NCBI GenBank assembly: GCA_032173965.1
Contig: CM063283.1
Location: 78,432,743-78,496,742, forward strand
Reading direction: 5' to 3'
Origin: Sitta carolinensis
Taxonomy: Eukaryota > Chordata > Aves > Passeriformes > Sittidae
DNA: 64,000 nucleotides
In this document: one piece after another, positions 28,437 to 40,984 of the stretch
How the letters are laid out: every line of letters begins with the position of its first letter
How positions within the stretch are numbered: the stretch's first letter is position 1
Translations under genes and position numbers: made by a program
The notes under the pieces: model-generated
What the model was told of the DNA's origin: nothing
Seen by the model: only the letters and a program-made list of their open reading frames with translations
Databases searched by the model: none

Positions 28437-29107
28437 TGTCCTGGTTTCAATTGGGTTAGAGATGATTTTATCCCTACTAGCTCGTACAGTATTGGGTTTT
28501 TTTTTCGTATTCAGTATAAGAATAATGTTGACAATACACTGTTGCTTTGGTATTTGCTCAGTAATGCTTACAGCAAATCAAGGGCTTTTCAGTTTCCTAT
28601 TCTGTGATAGTGAGGAGATGAACAAGAAGCCAGGAGGAAGCATGGCTAAGACAGCTGATCCAAACTGTCCAAGAGGGTATTTCATACAATAGAATGTCAT
28701 TCTTGGTACAGAAAATGAGGGGAGATAGTCAGGAGTTGCTGTGGATGGGGGATGGGGTGGGCATTGGTCAGTGGCTGCTGAGCAGCTGTGCTGTGCTTCT
28801 CTTGTTCTCTTGTTTCTTGTGGGTTTTATTCCTCTCTCTCTTTTGTTGTCTCACTTTTCAATTGCCTTCATCTTCACCTTCATCTTTATCTTCATCTTCA
28901 TCTTCTTCTTCTTCATCATCTTAATCTTCATCATCCTCATCTTCTTCTAGTCTTATTATTATATTTTAATTTATTTTACTTACTAAACTGTTCCTATCTC
29001 AACTTATGGGCCTTGCCTTTTTTCCCTGATTCTCCTCCCTATCCCACCGGGGACTGAATGGAGCGAGTGACTACATGGTGTGTAGTTTCTGCAGTTAAAA
29101 CATGGCA
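28437..29107 (+). mobile_element. Solo LTR of an avian endogenous retrovirus (ERVL/class III-like), copy 1
   Basis: The element begins TGTCCTGGTTTC and ends ATGGCA, so it has the 5'-TG...CA-3' LTR boundaries. The order of blocks (TGTCCTGGTTT start, AAGAAGCCAGGAGG, ATAGAATGTCATTC, a long simple-sequence stretch, ACTAAACTGTTC, CCCTGATTCTC, CATCCCACCGGGG-like tail) matches an LTR family I recall from many neoavian genomes. Flanking pentamers ctctc (28432-28436) and atctc (29108-29112) agree at four of five positions, consistent with a 5-bp target duplication. There is no internal gag/pol/env sequence, so it is a recombination-derived solo LTR. The exact family name needs a repeat-library match. 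Confidence 0.85.
28866..28970 (+). repeat. Pyrimidine-rich (TTCATC)n-like simple repeat within LTR copy 1
   Basis: Degenerate TTCATC/TTC units run for about 95 bp and pass into TTATTATTA. Other copies of this LTR family carry a TTA-type simple repeat at the same point, so this is an internal length-variable segment of the LTR. It creates artefactual serine- and phenylalanine-rich open frames. Confidence 0.85.
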
Positions 29108-29165
29108 ATCTCAGTCTCCTTAGACATCTTTTTGTTGCCTCTGTCCTCATAGAAGCCTTTTGTGC
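29108..29165 (-). mobile_element. Probable continuation of the CR1 LINE beyond the nested LTR
   Basis: Sequence just after the LTR (TCTTTTTGTTGCCTCTG, ATAGAAGCCTTTTGTG) resembles the CR1 block that normally follows the block ending at 28436. If so, the LTR inserted into an existing CR1 and the CR1 5' truncation lies near 29165. Resemblance is by recollection of consensus blocks only. Confidence 0.5.
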
Positions 29166-29169
29166 TGAT

Positions 29170-32100
29170 TTTTTTTCTTTCTTTCTCCCCCCCGATAAAA
29201 ATATGCCATCTAGATTTTCCACATAATGACCAGATCCTGAATTTCTTATGTCCCATGTGCTATTCATAGAGGAGAAACACCATGAAAAAACACAACCATA
29301 TAGCTGATTTGCTACAGGATACAGTGAATCCCACCTGAGGGTGTCTGGGATTCTCTCAGCACAGCTCCATGGGTGGTGAACAATTATCACAGCAGGATCT
29401 CTGCAGCCTGCCTGCCTGCCTTAATTCTGTCTTCAACATAAGAAGCACAAACTGGGAGGAATGGCCACCATTACAATGAACTAACTAGTACCAAACAGGA
29501 GTGGGAATTCATACCAGCTGTGTGAGAATCCTATAAAGGTGTCTATTTTTATGTTAGGAGTTACAGTGAAAACATTCCTTTACTTTATAAAACCCTGTAA
29601 TATAAACAAGAATAAAATCCTGGAAATAAAAGTTGTATTTGATGCAGGTATTCTTTATGCAAAGCCGTCCTTCAAATAGTAACCTTTTGGTCAGGGTTTA
29701 TTGGGTAATAAATCCCAAGTATTTACAGAGGTAAGTAGGCAGCCAGCATTGTGTTTTGCAGTTTCTGTAGATGTGTAGATCTGCATTGGTCTGTAAGGGC
29801 GGTGACTCATGGCCCTGTGCCCAAGGCTCACCCTCCCCAGGGCGTGCTCCTGCATCCACTGCAGATTGTGCTTGGCTTTGGGCATCTGATGGGACCCTGT
29901 GGTCTTAGGACATCGTCATCGTCCTCTTTGTGTGATTGTACATCTCTTTGTGTCTGAAATAATGCAAATGGTTGTGTTGAAGCCTGTTAGGTTAGTGACT
30001 GTAAAGCATGCAATGGAATACCTGTGTTTCACTGGAACATGCGAAGTCACAGTGGAAAATATCTCTACAAGCTGCCTGACAGTGAATAACTAGGTAGGAA
30101 ACTGGTGTGAAAATATAATTCCTTAATGTAAAATATTTTTTTTTTAAATTTGAAACCAAACTTTACTTTATCGAGCAATAATTATGAGACCATTCTCTTC
30201 TTTGCCTGGCTTCAACTCTCGTTTCCTTTAAAATGTGGCTTTATGGAATCCTTTTATAGCTCTTTCTAGTGACAATGGTTTTCAAATGTCATCATCTGTT
30301 TAATCTTTAACATGCTTTCTGATGTCCTTAACCTAAGAGTTAACCAGCTTAGATATTAATTTCCTACAAGAGGGATAAAAAAAGAGAAAGTTTCCTGGCT
30401 GATGTTAACCGTATATTCTATATTTGCAAATGTTTACATTAAGGTGTGATCTGTCAATACTTAGGAAATAGCAAAGGTGTTTTCCCATTACTGCTAGAGT
30501 ATAATTCTTTGAAAAATGTTCTTTCCTTTAGAAATTGAAAAATGTTCAATGGAAGTACTGCTTTATCCTCTACTCATTTTGAAGCCACAAAGGTCATCAG
30601 GGTTGCTGAAGACAGCAAATTTTATATATAAAACTGGGAAAAGTGGCTGTACAAAAACATACTGATACTAATGACATGTTGACTTGGTCATGAAGGTCTA
30701 GAAATGACTGCATGAAAGAAGTTTCTTTTTTCCATCTGTAAGCTGTGCAAGGACTGTTTTTTAAGTATATAAGTATCTTTATCTTTATATTTTAATATAT
30801 AAGTATCTCTGATATTGTAATTGTGTAAAGTGCCCTTAAAGACCTGTTTCCCTCAACAACCCTTTGGTTTGTTTTTGTTTTTTAACTCCCTTTGTGAGCA
30901 TTTTGTTGTAAGATACTATAAAATATACATATATTTGTAACATAAAACTCAAGAAAACCACCAATACTGACCTGATGCTTTCCTTTTCTTCCTTTATTTT
31001 AGGGAGGCAGAATGGTGCAGAGAAAACATTCACTCCAGATCCATGGAAATCTCTCATGTGTCCTTTGCCAAGCAATGGGAACAGATAATTTAGGTTCTGT
31101 TTTATTTTCAGTTTCTTTACAGAAAGCTGAAAACATCCAAGTACATTGTTGACAGAAAAGGACTTCTGGAAGATACTTGCCTTTGATCTCATGCCATACT
31201 GTACTATGGAAGTTATCAAGTGCTCTCAGAACTGCTAGAGCAAATTTTGCCCTCTGAATGCTCTTATCCATCAGAGCTGTGTCCCATATCTCTAACAGCT
31301 GTCACAGTTTTCTCACAGAGTTATCTCCATCTGAAGGAGAGCAGGTGTTATTTCTAGCACTCCTTCGTGGCCTGGCATCAGCAGTCTCTCACTGTCACCA
31401 CAGGACCATGGCAATGCTCCAAGCTGCACATTTCCCACAAACACTGGATGGTGAGGACCTAGGGATTAACGACAGGACCCACACCTAATTTTCTGATATA
31501 AAACTGTAGCACTCAGGAGGTTTATCTCACCTACCTATATTCTTTTTCCTCCATTCATACCGAAGTAATATTAAAGTTCAAATTTTCACCTTCCCAAAGA
31601 CAGGGGATCTTGTTTTTGCTTGTTTTCGGCATACACTCCGGCCTCATGAAAATCATAATCTTAGCTAAGAGGAAAAAAAAAAAAAGGCTTCCTTTTCAAC
31701 ACCTCTTTCAAGTATGGGAAACAGATGGCTCTCTCCATGCTTCATAACTGTTACCATTTGATGTGAAGTATCTCCAGTGTTTGAATTTGACACATGCAAG
31801 GGCACCGCTATCTGCTTTAACACATCTTCCATATCTTGAAGATATTTAGAGATGCTACAAGGCACTAGTTCAGAACACTTCCTTAGGGTATGGTTGCTTT
31901 GTGATATAGTTGCTATAAATGAAAAAAATGTCCAGTGATTATTATGGAGAATACTGTGCCTCACACCAGTTATACATCTGTATTGCCTGGCTGCCCGTTC
32001 ATGGCAAGTGAATGTCAAAAAGCAAGAACCATCTCTATTTCACCTCTCTGACTCAATTGAGTAGATCAGAGCACCGTCCATATCAATGATCCCTTTCTGC

Positions 32101-35100
32101 TAGACAGAGCAAAATCATGTAGGAGGGCCTCATTTTTCTCTGGATAAGTCTAGACAGCTTCTGATGACTTAGCTTGCCTACCTAAAGCTCACATTTACCT
32201 TATTTTGCTTAATCACATAGAGGGTAATTTAGCCTGAAAGAAAAAAAAACCATGGAGGACTGGAAAGAAACAGTGTTAGATTCACGAACCTACGAAACTC
32301 CACAGGTTTATTTTGTGTTTATGAATTTGCTGTTTCTTTATTACCTCCTTGTTCTCCAAACTGTGTGCTACTTATTTTTGGGGTTCTTAATGAATGAGGG
32401 ACAATCATTACAGTTCTTCAGCAGTGTAAATAATACTTTCTATACCTAATTTTTTTCAACAATTAAGTTATTTTTTTTAAAAAAATTACAAAGTAAGATT
32501 TTAAAAAGTAAAGATGTGTAGTAAAATTTCATTAGTTTGAAATTAATATAATAGAGTAAAATTTCTTCAACTCATTTCAAGGAAACTTATGCTACTGGTT
32601 TTCCACACTGGAGTCAATTAAAGCCTTACTGTTATCTTAAATTGTAACATTCAGTACCCTAAGTCATAAAAAGGCTGAGTATGGATCGCTCATAAACACA
32701 ATACATAAATTACAGTTCCCCAGCTGTGATGTACTGTTATACACAAAACCTCAGTCAAAAAGGCAGAATATTTATACACTATTGTTTTGTGCTGCAGAAA
32801 AGAAAAGCATGAAGCATTTTTTTGAATGTTTGTTATTTATTTCTTTTCCTCCACTCATTTCATGGAACTGAAAGAAATACTACAGGAAGCAATTATTTCA
32901 CTTACTGTGAAAAAGACTAATGGCAGCAGTTGAACCATCCCCTCTTTCAACTATATTTTGAAGCAGGGTAGATTAACATCCAATTATGTAACTTTGAAGA
33001 GGCTGATATCTGTGCCCGGGAGTCTTATTTCCTCACTTCAATAATCTTGGGTATGTTATTTCCTCCACTGATTTGAAGCTTGCTCTCTTATGCTAACCTG
33101 CCACTTCCCTCATGGCTCCAGAAGCTGTTGCTGTGAATCTTTCTTTCTACTGCCTTCCTTGCCCTCTGTGTCACATGTGGAGTTCAGGCAGTGACCTTGG
33201 CACACTCATGTCCCTGAACCCTGTAATTTGTTTGTTGGGTGTAGTCCTAAATAACTTGCCAGGTTGTCCTAAAACTACTTGACTAAGCAGTAAATTGAAC
33301 CCAGCTCCTAAACTGTCCTTCAAACCATTTTCCTAATGTCTCTTTGTCTGTGCATAAAGTATCGCAGACGATGTTGCCGCATCAGCCACTTTGTAAAGAA
33401 TTATGGCTTTGGAACAGAGATGACAGCTTAAATATCAAATGGGGATATTATGTGTTATTTGAAATACATGTTTCTCTTTGAAATACTGTGCCTTAGGTAA
33501 CTGCAATGGCTCAGCTAAACAAATAATTAGTATCTGAAGCTTCCTGTAATTGGACATTCTACTGATAGCAAGGATTATAACTGATGATATGGACAATGCA
33601 ATAAAACACAACGAAAGGTAATGAAATCCTGTACCTTGTCTTAACAGATTTATTTGCTTACTTTCTATTGATGTCTTCAGCAAGACTAGAAGCCCAAACT
33701 GCCCAGTCTACTGTTTGTAGGTTGTGATATTACCCAAACATGACATACCTTCTGAACAGGCAGAAGAATACTGCCCCAACCCTAAAACGTTACTAATATT
33801 GTGGAGAAAAGCCATTTTGAGATGATGCCTTCCTAGGTTATTTTGAAGAATGCAGTGGTAAAATAAAAGTGACTAAAAATGGAGCATGTAACAAGGCATC
33901 TCATTTCAAATCAGTTTCTTTTACAGCCTGTAGTAGAGTTATCAACCTGCAATTTGCCTTCTAACTTCAATACTTTTGTTGAGAGAAAGTGGGGAAGTGA
34001 AATTTTACTTTCAAATCTGATACATAACAAAGGAATAGCCCATCATGGGAGCAAACACTCTCCAGACCAAAGGTGCCCAAAGAAAATCTGGTTTCAACTA
34101 GAAAACATACCTTCTCAGCCTGTAAATCCCTGTCTCCTCTCTTGTATCTCCTTCATCTGAATCACTGCAAAGTAAAACAAACAAACAAAAAATTTATTTG
34201 TATTATCTGAAAAAGATGGATGTTAGGAGAGAAAAGTGCTCCTTTAGAAATCAGAGGGTTGAAGTGCTTTAATTTAAGCTCACACGATTAATGATGTGCA
34301 GTTTAAAATTTGAGGGTAAATGAGTCTGGCATTCTAGAAAAATCAATACAGATCAATTTACCTCCAATTATTTTCTTATTGCTATCCTAGAGAAGAACAC
34401 CTGGTTTACTAAAATATCAAATAGTAGTGGAGGTTCATTGCATATCACAGTAAAAATTGAGAGATTAAGTAAGAAAGAAAGAGCTTCTGGCCTCAGTCAT
34501 ATCAATGCTAGGGAAGGATTTACTAAAATGGAATTTAATCCCAACATCCTTTTTAGCCCTTAACCACATGAATTTGGTTCCTGTGATGGAGAACACCGGT
34601 ACAATGCCTACCTTAGACCTACAGTGTGACATCATTCAATCTTTATCAACTCCCATCGATCTTTAAATGAGATATCAGGAAAAAGGTATATCACTGGAAA
34701 ATCCAGTTCCCTTTATTTGGTGATTCATTTAAAATTCTAAGTAGACACTTCCCTCCCCTCCGCACTTAACCCCCAAATTACCAGATAATAGAAGCAACAA
34801 GTCAAATTAGGCAGGATCTCTTTCTACAAACCTTCATTACAGTTCCCTTTCTCCCTGGACAATCTGGGTCCTTAGGAACTTGCTTTAAGAAAACCAGTTT
34901 CCTCAAGACTAAAACTCTGAGTATATTTTACATGCCAGAAGTAGGAAAATTTTACCTACCCTATGAGAATTTCCATTGATATCTAATAGATGCATGTATT
35001 TTATGCGTGTATCTCTATATATATATGACTATAATATAGACACATATGGCAATATCTAATTAACATGAACAAAAAATTCTACTTTACAAAAGATGTTAAG

Positions 35101-35101
35101 C
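29170..35101. other. Gene-free AT-rich stretch
   Basis: No exon, RNA gene or recognisable transposon is seen. Open frames near 30836-31219 and 31665-32018 (minus strand) lack any known motif. A small direct repeat TATATAAGTATCT occurs twice near 30768 and 30797. Confidence 0.6.
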
Positions 35102-35339
35102 CATATAAAGGTGTGATATTTGTATCAAGAGCCAAGTTAGGAGGGACTTTTGCCATTTAAATTGCCAAGTTAAATACAGCACAATTGAAGCAGACCAGTC
35201 CCTCCAGGCATTCATAAGCCTACACTTGGGAGCTCTTGGAAGTTAACTTAGCACCAATTGTATCTTATTTAACTTGGCCATTTAGAGGGCTAACCTTTAA
35301 GCAACTTGGCTCATACTGACTGTATCACACCTTTACATG
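35102..35339. repeat. 238-bp imperfect palindrome with terminal inverted repeats; possible MITE or conserved palindromic repeat
   Basis: The ends are CATATAAAGGTGTGATA (35102-35118) and TATCACACCTTTACATG (35323-35339), inverted copies with one mismatch. Pairing continues inward: GAGCCAAGTT (35129-35138) with AACTTGGCTC (35303-35312), GCCAAGTTAAATA (35164-35176) with TATTTAACTTGGC (35266-35278), and CAATTG (35182-35187) with CAATTG (35255-35260). Register stays within 1 bp across roughly 85-bp arms, leaving a central part of about 65 bp. GCCAAGTTA occurs twice in the left arm, like subterminal repeats of non-autonomous DNA transposons. I see no open frame and no convincing flanking target duplication. 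Confidence 0.8.
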
Positions 35340-36519
35340 ACTGACCTTCCCTCTCAACTTTCCCTCTTTTAGTGTACGCTGAGTGTTTTTCATCAGATCT
35401 GATTTATGCTATTTTGGCCAATTAACATGAAAGACAAAAACAAAATCTCTGAAGGACAGGTTTGCAAACATAAAATTAATTGGATGGAAATGGACCTGTT
35501 CACATTCTTGTTGCCTTAGCTCAACATGACAGCATTAAGCGCCAGCCAGCTGCCTGGTTTTGCCTGTTGTTTGTGCCACTCTACAAGGAAATTTCCCCAA
35601 AGTCTTGGAGTTGAATCTTTTATACACTCATGCAGAGCTCATGCATTGCTCTAAAAGAAGCAACTGCTCTGAGAAGCAATCAGGGTTGGGTGCAATTACA
35701 GAAGAAAATGGAGAGGGCAGCTGGTGTGTAACTGAAGGCTTCTGCGGTAATATGTCAGGGCATGCATGCAATAGAGCTAGATGGTAGTGTTAAAAGTGCA
35801 CAAAGGTTCAGATCTTGATTCTTTTGGTAAATAAAAGCCTGAAAGACACTAAATTAGAGTATTTGATTCCTGTGGAAAAGTATCAGCTGTGAAGTATTGG
35901 TATCAGTGGGGAGACAATTCAGCAAAGAAAGGAATTTATTTTTGGCATTAAAATGCTGTTGCCATATAGGGCATGGGAAACCAAACTTCTCCAGATTGCA
36001 GATCCCGCATAATTAAAGACACTCCCAGGAGACTTCTGTCATTTGAGTCAGCAAAACCAGAATAAATGGCAATGGAATCTGATGGAAATATTGTGTTGCA
36101 ATCTTTGTAGAATATTACCTAAGATAATGAAACACTTAGAAGTCATAATATTGCCTGCCATATAAGCACTTAGATTAGATAGAAAGAAGACAAAATGACT
36201 TCTCTGCGATGTGTACGTCATCACATCTGTGGTGTTGTCCCATCTTCCGATCTGGCATGACATTCCAGTCCATGCAATAAAACCTCTCCATTCTAGGTAA
36301 TGCATGGATGGGTCAAATGTCCCCCAAGAACTGGGGTGGATAAAGATGGATCCACAGCGCTCTTCACATTGTTCTGAAAATTGGCCACACATCAACCAAT
36401 TTAATATTATATAGCCAGGATATGGTTCTGTTTACAGCTAAGCCTAAGGAAGTCTATCACAAAAGGAATGAGGAGGACCATTCCCAGTATGTGGGATGTA
36501 TCTGCTCTTCAGGAATCAA

Positions 36520-36604
36520 TGTTGGACTTGGCACCGGTGGGTTCACAGTTGGACTTGATCTTAGAGATCTTTTCCAGCCTAAATGATTCTGTTATTCTGT
36601 GACT
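36520..36604 (+). mobile_element. CR1 LINE 3' tail fragment
   Basis: The block GTTGGACTTGATCTTAGAG followed by ATCTTTTCCAGCCTAAATG and ATTCTGTTATTCTGTGA is the standard avian CR1 3' end in plus orientation. The 5' limit is approximate because similarity fades. Non-coding and presumed inert. Confidence 0.8.
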
Positions 36605-38782
36605 CTTTGCCATGTGGGATGATCATCCCATGGGGTGTGTGAACAAGCAGGGTGACATCTTGCAGTGCAGACAAAGCCAGTGATGGAAGGAACTTTTGTC
36701 CACATCCCTCAAGGCAGACTGGCCATGGACATGTTCATGAGGCTAACTGAATATCTGTTTCCTGTTGGGTTGCCTGGGTTGGTGTTTCATTGAGTTGGGT
36801 AAATAAAGATGCTTTAGTACAAGCAGATGCATCTTGACAGTACGCTATCAGCATACCCTATACCTATGTCATTCAGAGCTAAAAATTAAACCAATTAGTG
36901 CCTGGATTTGTACTTCACCTTGCTATCTCATATCTCTGATACCAGTTTTCAAGAACAAGATATGCAAAGAAGCAATAACTTCTTTCACACATTTTGCTGT
37001 AGATAATATTAATGGTCTTCTTTTTATTTGAATGCACTATATTGGCACATCTTGCTGTGCAGTGAAATCATCTGATTTCAGGAACTGATTATGCAAAAAG
37101 AAACTGGAGCAATTTTCCTGCTCCAATCATCTGTCATGTTAAATGTTGATAGTTTCTGATTTCAGTGTAATTATTTCACCTGATTTCAAAAGTTTAGCTT
37201 CAGGACATAGAATGAAAGAATAGGAAACATGACAAAATAATGTAAGCTAGTTGGAAGGAAGGAAAAACAAATGCAGCAATAGTAATGTTTTTCCCAATTG
37301 GAATAACAAATGACAGGTCTGAGATGACCTATGAGTTTAACTTCACAGTTACCTGTTTTTTAAAGACTTTTGAGGTTGTTTAGTTTGGTTGTATAAGATA
37401 AAATGTGGAATTCACATCAAAATTTCTGCAGCCAAAACCTACTCTTGTTCTGAAAAGAAACTAAGTTTTAGTGTAATGCTTCAAGAGATGGAATACTCAC
37501 TACCCCTTAGGCCAAAAAGTCAAGGAATTGATTAAACAGCAGTAAATGATTTCAATTATCTATGTTGAGATCTAAAATTAATCTAAAATCTGAGTTCACA
37601 AATCCTAATCATCTGTGCAAAACCTTTCTCCGCACAAAAGTGAGATCAACCTTCACAAGTTTAACATCAGAATTAGGGAGGAAAGAGAGAACCAATTTGT
37701 ACAGTCTAGTACTTAATGAGTGCACAGTAAAACGGTGCTAAAATATTTTATATTTGGTTCACTACTTTTTAAGCTTTTTCTTAAGAATAAGCATATTATA
37801 TTTGCTACAGTACACTGTTTTTCTGCGAAAGTTCAATCTGTGTCATAAATTCAGTGAAACAGTGCATTATATGAAACTGCTTAACGTAGATCTCACTTTT
37901 TTGTATGTTAACTAACCAGACAAATTAAAGTGGCCTGAGCAGATACGGCCTGTACTGCAGCCAGTAAAACTAAATTCTGCTTGATACTTACAGAGAAAAC
38001 CTGACTGAACTGTTTGTTTAAAAGAACAAAAATTAGACAGATCTTTGTATATCTACCAGGGTACAGTGTGAATGGGAAAATATGTTATTTTCTTTTGATC
38101 TTTGCTGTTTAACAGTTGTCCATTGCTCACTTTCTAATTCAAAGTGCATCTTTTAGATGAATTCTTGTCCCATATCTCTTGAAATCTATCTGATAAGAAA
38201 AGAATTTTTATCTCTGAGGTTGTAAAGATGAGACTCACTGGTAAAAATGTGTGGCACACCCTATTTGATTCAGCATGTAGTTAAAGACAGGAGGAATATT
38301 CAGCTTGGAGCTGTTACTTTGTGATCTGTTTTGATCTCTAGAGTTTGAAGGTTCATGTTCATAGAGAAAAGGAGGAATGTTGAAAAATGTTAATTCTTTG
38401 GCAGTCCTTTGTGTCAATATGAAAAGCTTCATATACTGTTTTTGTCTAAAAACTGTTCTTGATGATTCTGAGTCTTGTCTCAAAAGCCTTCTTGGTTGGA
38501 TTTCCTTGTATTATGTCCATTCTCTTTCTATCTTCTCAGACTTTACTTCCATCAATAGTTAATGTAGTTACTCATCTTCTCACACTTCTACTGATATCTG
38601 TCATCCTCATTCCTTTTCTTTCCTTATAGTGTCCTCTATGCTTATACCTACCCATACATTGATGTGTGTATTTCTGGAACAGAAAAACCTTTTTTTATCC
38701 ACTCCCTGCAAGTGATCTGGCCAATCTGCATAAAGTAGGACAGAGGTGTTCTCTGCTCCTCTCTGGCTGTGTCTAGGCTTAC

Positions 38783-38849
38783 TGTTTGCTGTTAATTGAT
38801 AGATAATGCCATGCAATATATGGCATTATCTATAAATTGCTGACAAAGA
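38783..38849. repeat. 67-nt near-perfect hairpin (possible small-RNA precursor or MITE remnant)
   Basis: TAGATAATGCCAT (38800-38812) and ATGGCATTATCTA (38820-38832) are perfect inverted repeats around the 7-nt loop GCAATAT. The stem extends to AATTGATAGATAATGCCAT (38794-38812) with one mismatch, then through wobble and Watson-Crick pairs including GTTTG/CAAA to about 38783 and 38849. The size and shape fit a pre-miRNA, but I recognise no known miRNA in it. Confidence 0.75.
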
Positions 38850-38995
38850 TCTGGTGTGTGCAACAGTGCCTTTCTGGATGCAAGGTTCCCCTCCTGAGGA
38901 GACCAGAGCTATCTGTGATGGGTCTGGTGCATGCTCAGGCACATCTCAGATGGAGGCCCAGGCTCCTCCACACAGCCAGGAGGAAGATTGTCTCA

Positions 38996-39022
38996 TTATA
39001 TATATGCATACATATATATGCA
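38996..39022. repeat. (AT)n/ATGC-type microsatellite
   Basis: TTATATATATGCATACATAT is followed by ATATGCA; near-palindromic AT repeat. Confidence 0.8.
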
Positions 39023-40390
39023 TTTAAGCAAAGGACAGGGCCTGATTCAAGCCTATAGTGCTGGGGGCTGGCCTTTGCCAATACTGGTAAGTACTGCAAA
39101 AACAACTAGCAGCGGGCATGAACTGCGATTCTGCGTGCAGACTTTATTCTTGGCCGTCTTGTCATTTAGCAGCATTCCCTTGTGCACAAGATAATCTCCA
39201 CCCACGGACTGGAGTGTGTAAGAAGTTGTGGTGCCATGGCTGACACAGGTTGCTGTTGACTCACATAGCTCTGGGATGCAGCTGTGTTGATCATTCTCCC
39301 ACAATCCACCAGCTCAGCTGTGCTCACGGTTACTTTCCCCCTGGCTGAAGAGGTTCTCTGGAGGCAGGGGATGGTGTTTGTTCTGTCTCAGACACCTTGC
39401 AGTCCTGTGTTACTGAACTGTCAGCATCACTGATCTCTTCTAAGGAGATAAAACATAAGCCTCAACAAATACCTCCGTATCAAATTTTGTGAACAAGTCA
39501 AAATTCACATCGGCTGCTGGCTCAGTCCAATTATAGTCTGGGAGCCGTGCTGCACCATACAGTGCTCTGTATGTTCCCCTTGGTGCCTACACATTATTCT
39601 TTGTGCTCTTGAATAATTTTCAGGAATATAAGCAGTTGTACTACCTCTAAGGAAAGTTTCCATGTTGCTAGGAACACACAACTTCTGCTTTGAGAATGCA
39701 CAGTCCCTCAGAGAAGGGACACAGTGGAAGCCAGTTGAGAGCAGAACCACAAGGACATCTTGGCTCCAAGACTCTGTGTGAAGTGTGCTGATATATGCTG
39801 AGCTCAAGTGTAATAAAAATAATTAAGTGGTTGAGCTTTCTTTAGGGAATTGAGAAATGTGATTTCAATCTCCTTAGATGGAATAGAAAAACTCTGTCCG
39901 TCTGCCCCCCCACTCTTCATAAGCAAAGGTGATTTAGCTGATGTATGCTGGGAGAAGGAGACCAAGGAAGTGGGAAATGGGTCATCAACAACAAGGGCTT
40001 ATTAAAAAACCAGTAGAAACACCCTCTTGCTCTGGGACACAAGTAGGTTTGCTAAGAACATGCCTGTTAGACTGAGACCCTGAGGAGCAACTGGTGGCAG
40101 AACTCCTCATTTCTAGGTCCTTGCTGAGACCTTGACACAAATTTGTTTCTGATCTCAGCAAAGTTATAAGCACTTTCAGAGTCTTCAAGCTTGTCTTACT
40201 TAACTGTCTGAGGAGCTCCTAGATAAAACTGTAATATGTCTCTGGAATTCAGGTGCCTTTTCTGAAGACTTTAACATTAAGTGCAACAAATGGTTTTGCA
40301 CTTTTGCAAAGGTGTTTATGTATCTGACTAAGTAATCTTGCAGCACTAATCTTCCTACTCCACTGACAAGAACATCCTTTCTTATAATGC

Positions 40391-40984
40391 TGTCCTGCTT
40401 TTGTCTGGGAAAGAGTTAATTTTCTTCCTAGGACCTGCTACAGTGCTGTCTTTTGGATTTAGTATAACACTGTTAACACACTGATGTTTCTGTTGCTGCT
40501 AAGTAGTGTTTACCCTGGGTCAAGGACTTTTCAGTTTTCCATGCTCTGCCAGTGAGGAGATGCACAAGAAGCTGGGAGGGAGGGAGTATGGCTGGTACAG
40601 CTGGCCAAAACCAGCCAAATGAATATTTCACACAATGGAATGTCACATTCAGTATATGTACTGGGGAAAGTTGGCTGGGAGTGGGGTGATCACTGCTCAG
40701 GGATGGGCTGGACATCAGCCAGTGGATGGTGAGTCACATGGTGCATCACTTGTTTTGCTTGAGTTTTGTTCACCTCTTTCTCTCCCACTTTCATTACAAT
40801 AACAATAAAAATAAAAATAACTGATTATTATTAGCATTATTAATATGCTTTATTTCAATTATTAAACTGTTCTTAGCTCAAGGATTTTTTTACCTTTTTC
40901 TGATTCTTCCCCCCATCCCACTAAGAGGGGAAAAGTAAACAGGGAGCTGCATGGAACTTAGTTGCTGGCTGGGGTGAAATTACA
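40391..40984 (+). mobile_element. Solo LTR of the same avian endogenous retrovirus family, copy 2
   Basis: The element begins TGTCCTGCTTTTGTCTGGG and ends GTGAAATTACA. It follows the same block order as copy 1: GAGTTAATTTTCTTCCTA, CAAGAAGCTGGGAGG, CACACAATGGAATGTCA, a (TTA/AAT)-rich stretch at 40795-40850, ATTAAACTGTTC, and CCCCCCATCCCACTAAGAGG. At 594 bp it is shorter than copy 1 mainly because of the simple-repeat segment. Flanking pentamers (aatgc before, gtaca after) do not match, so no target duplication is visible. It has no internal viral genes. Confidence 0.85.

Noticed and set aside
28694..29057. Overlapping open frames giving serine-, phenylalanine- and leucine-rich proteins
   Set aside because: They are produced by the pyrimidine-rich simple repeat inside LTR copy 1, not by a gene.
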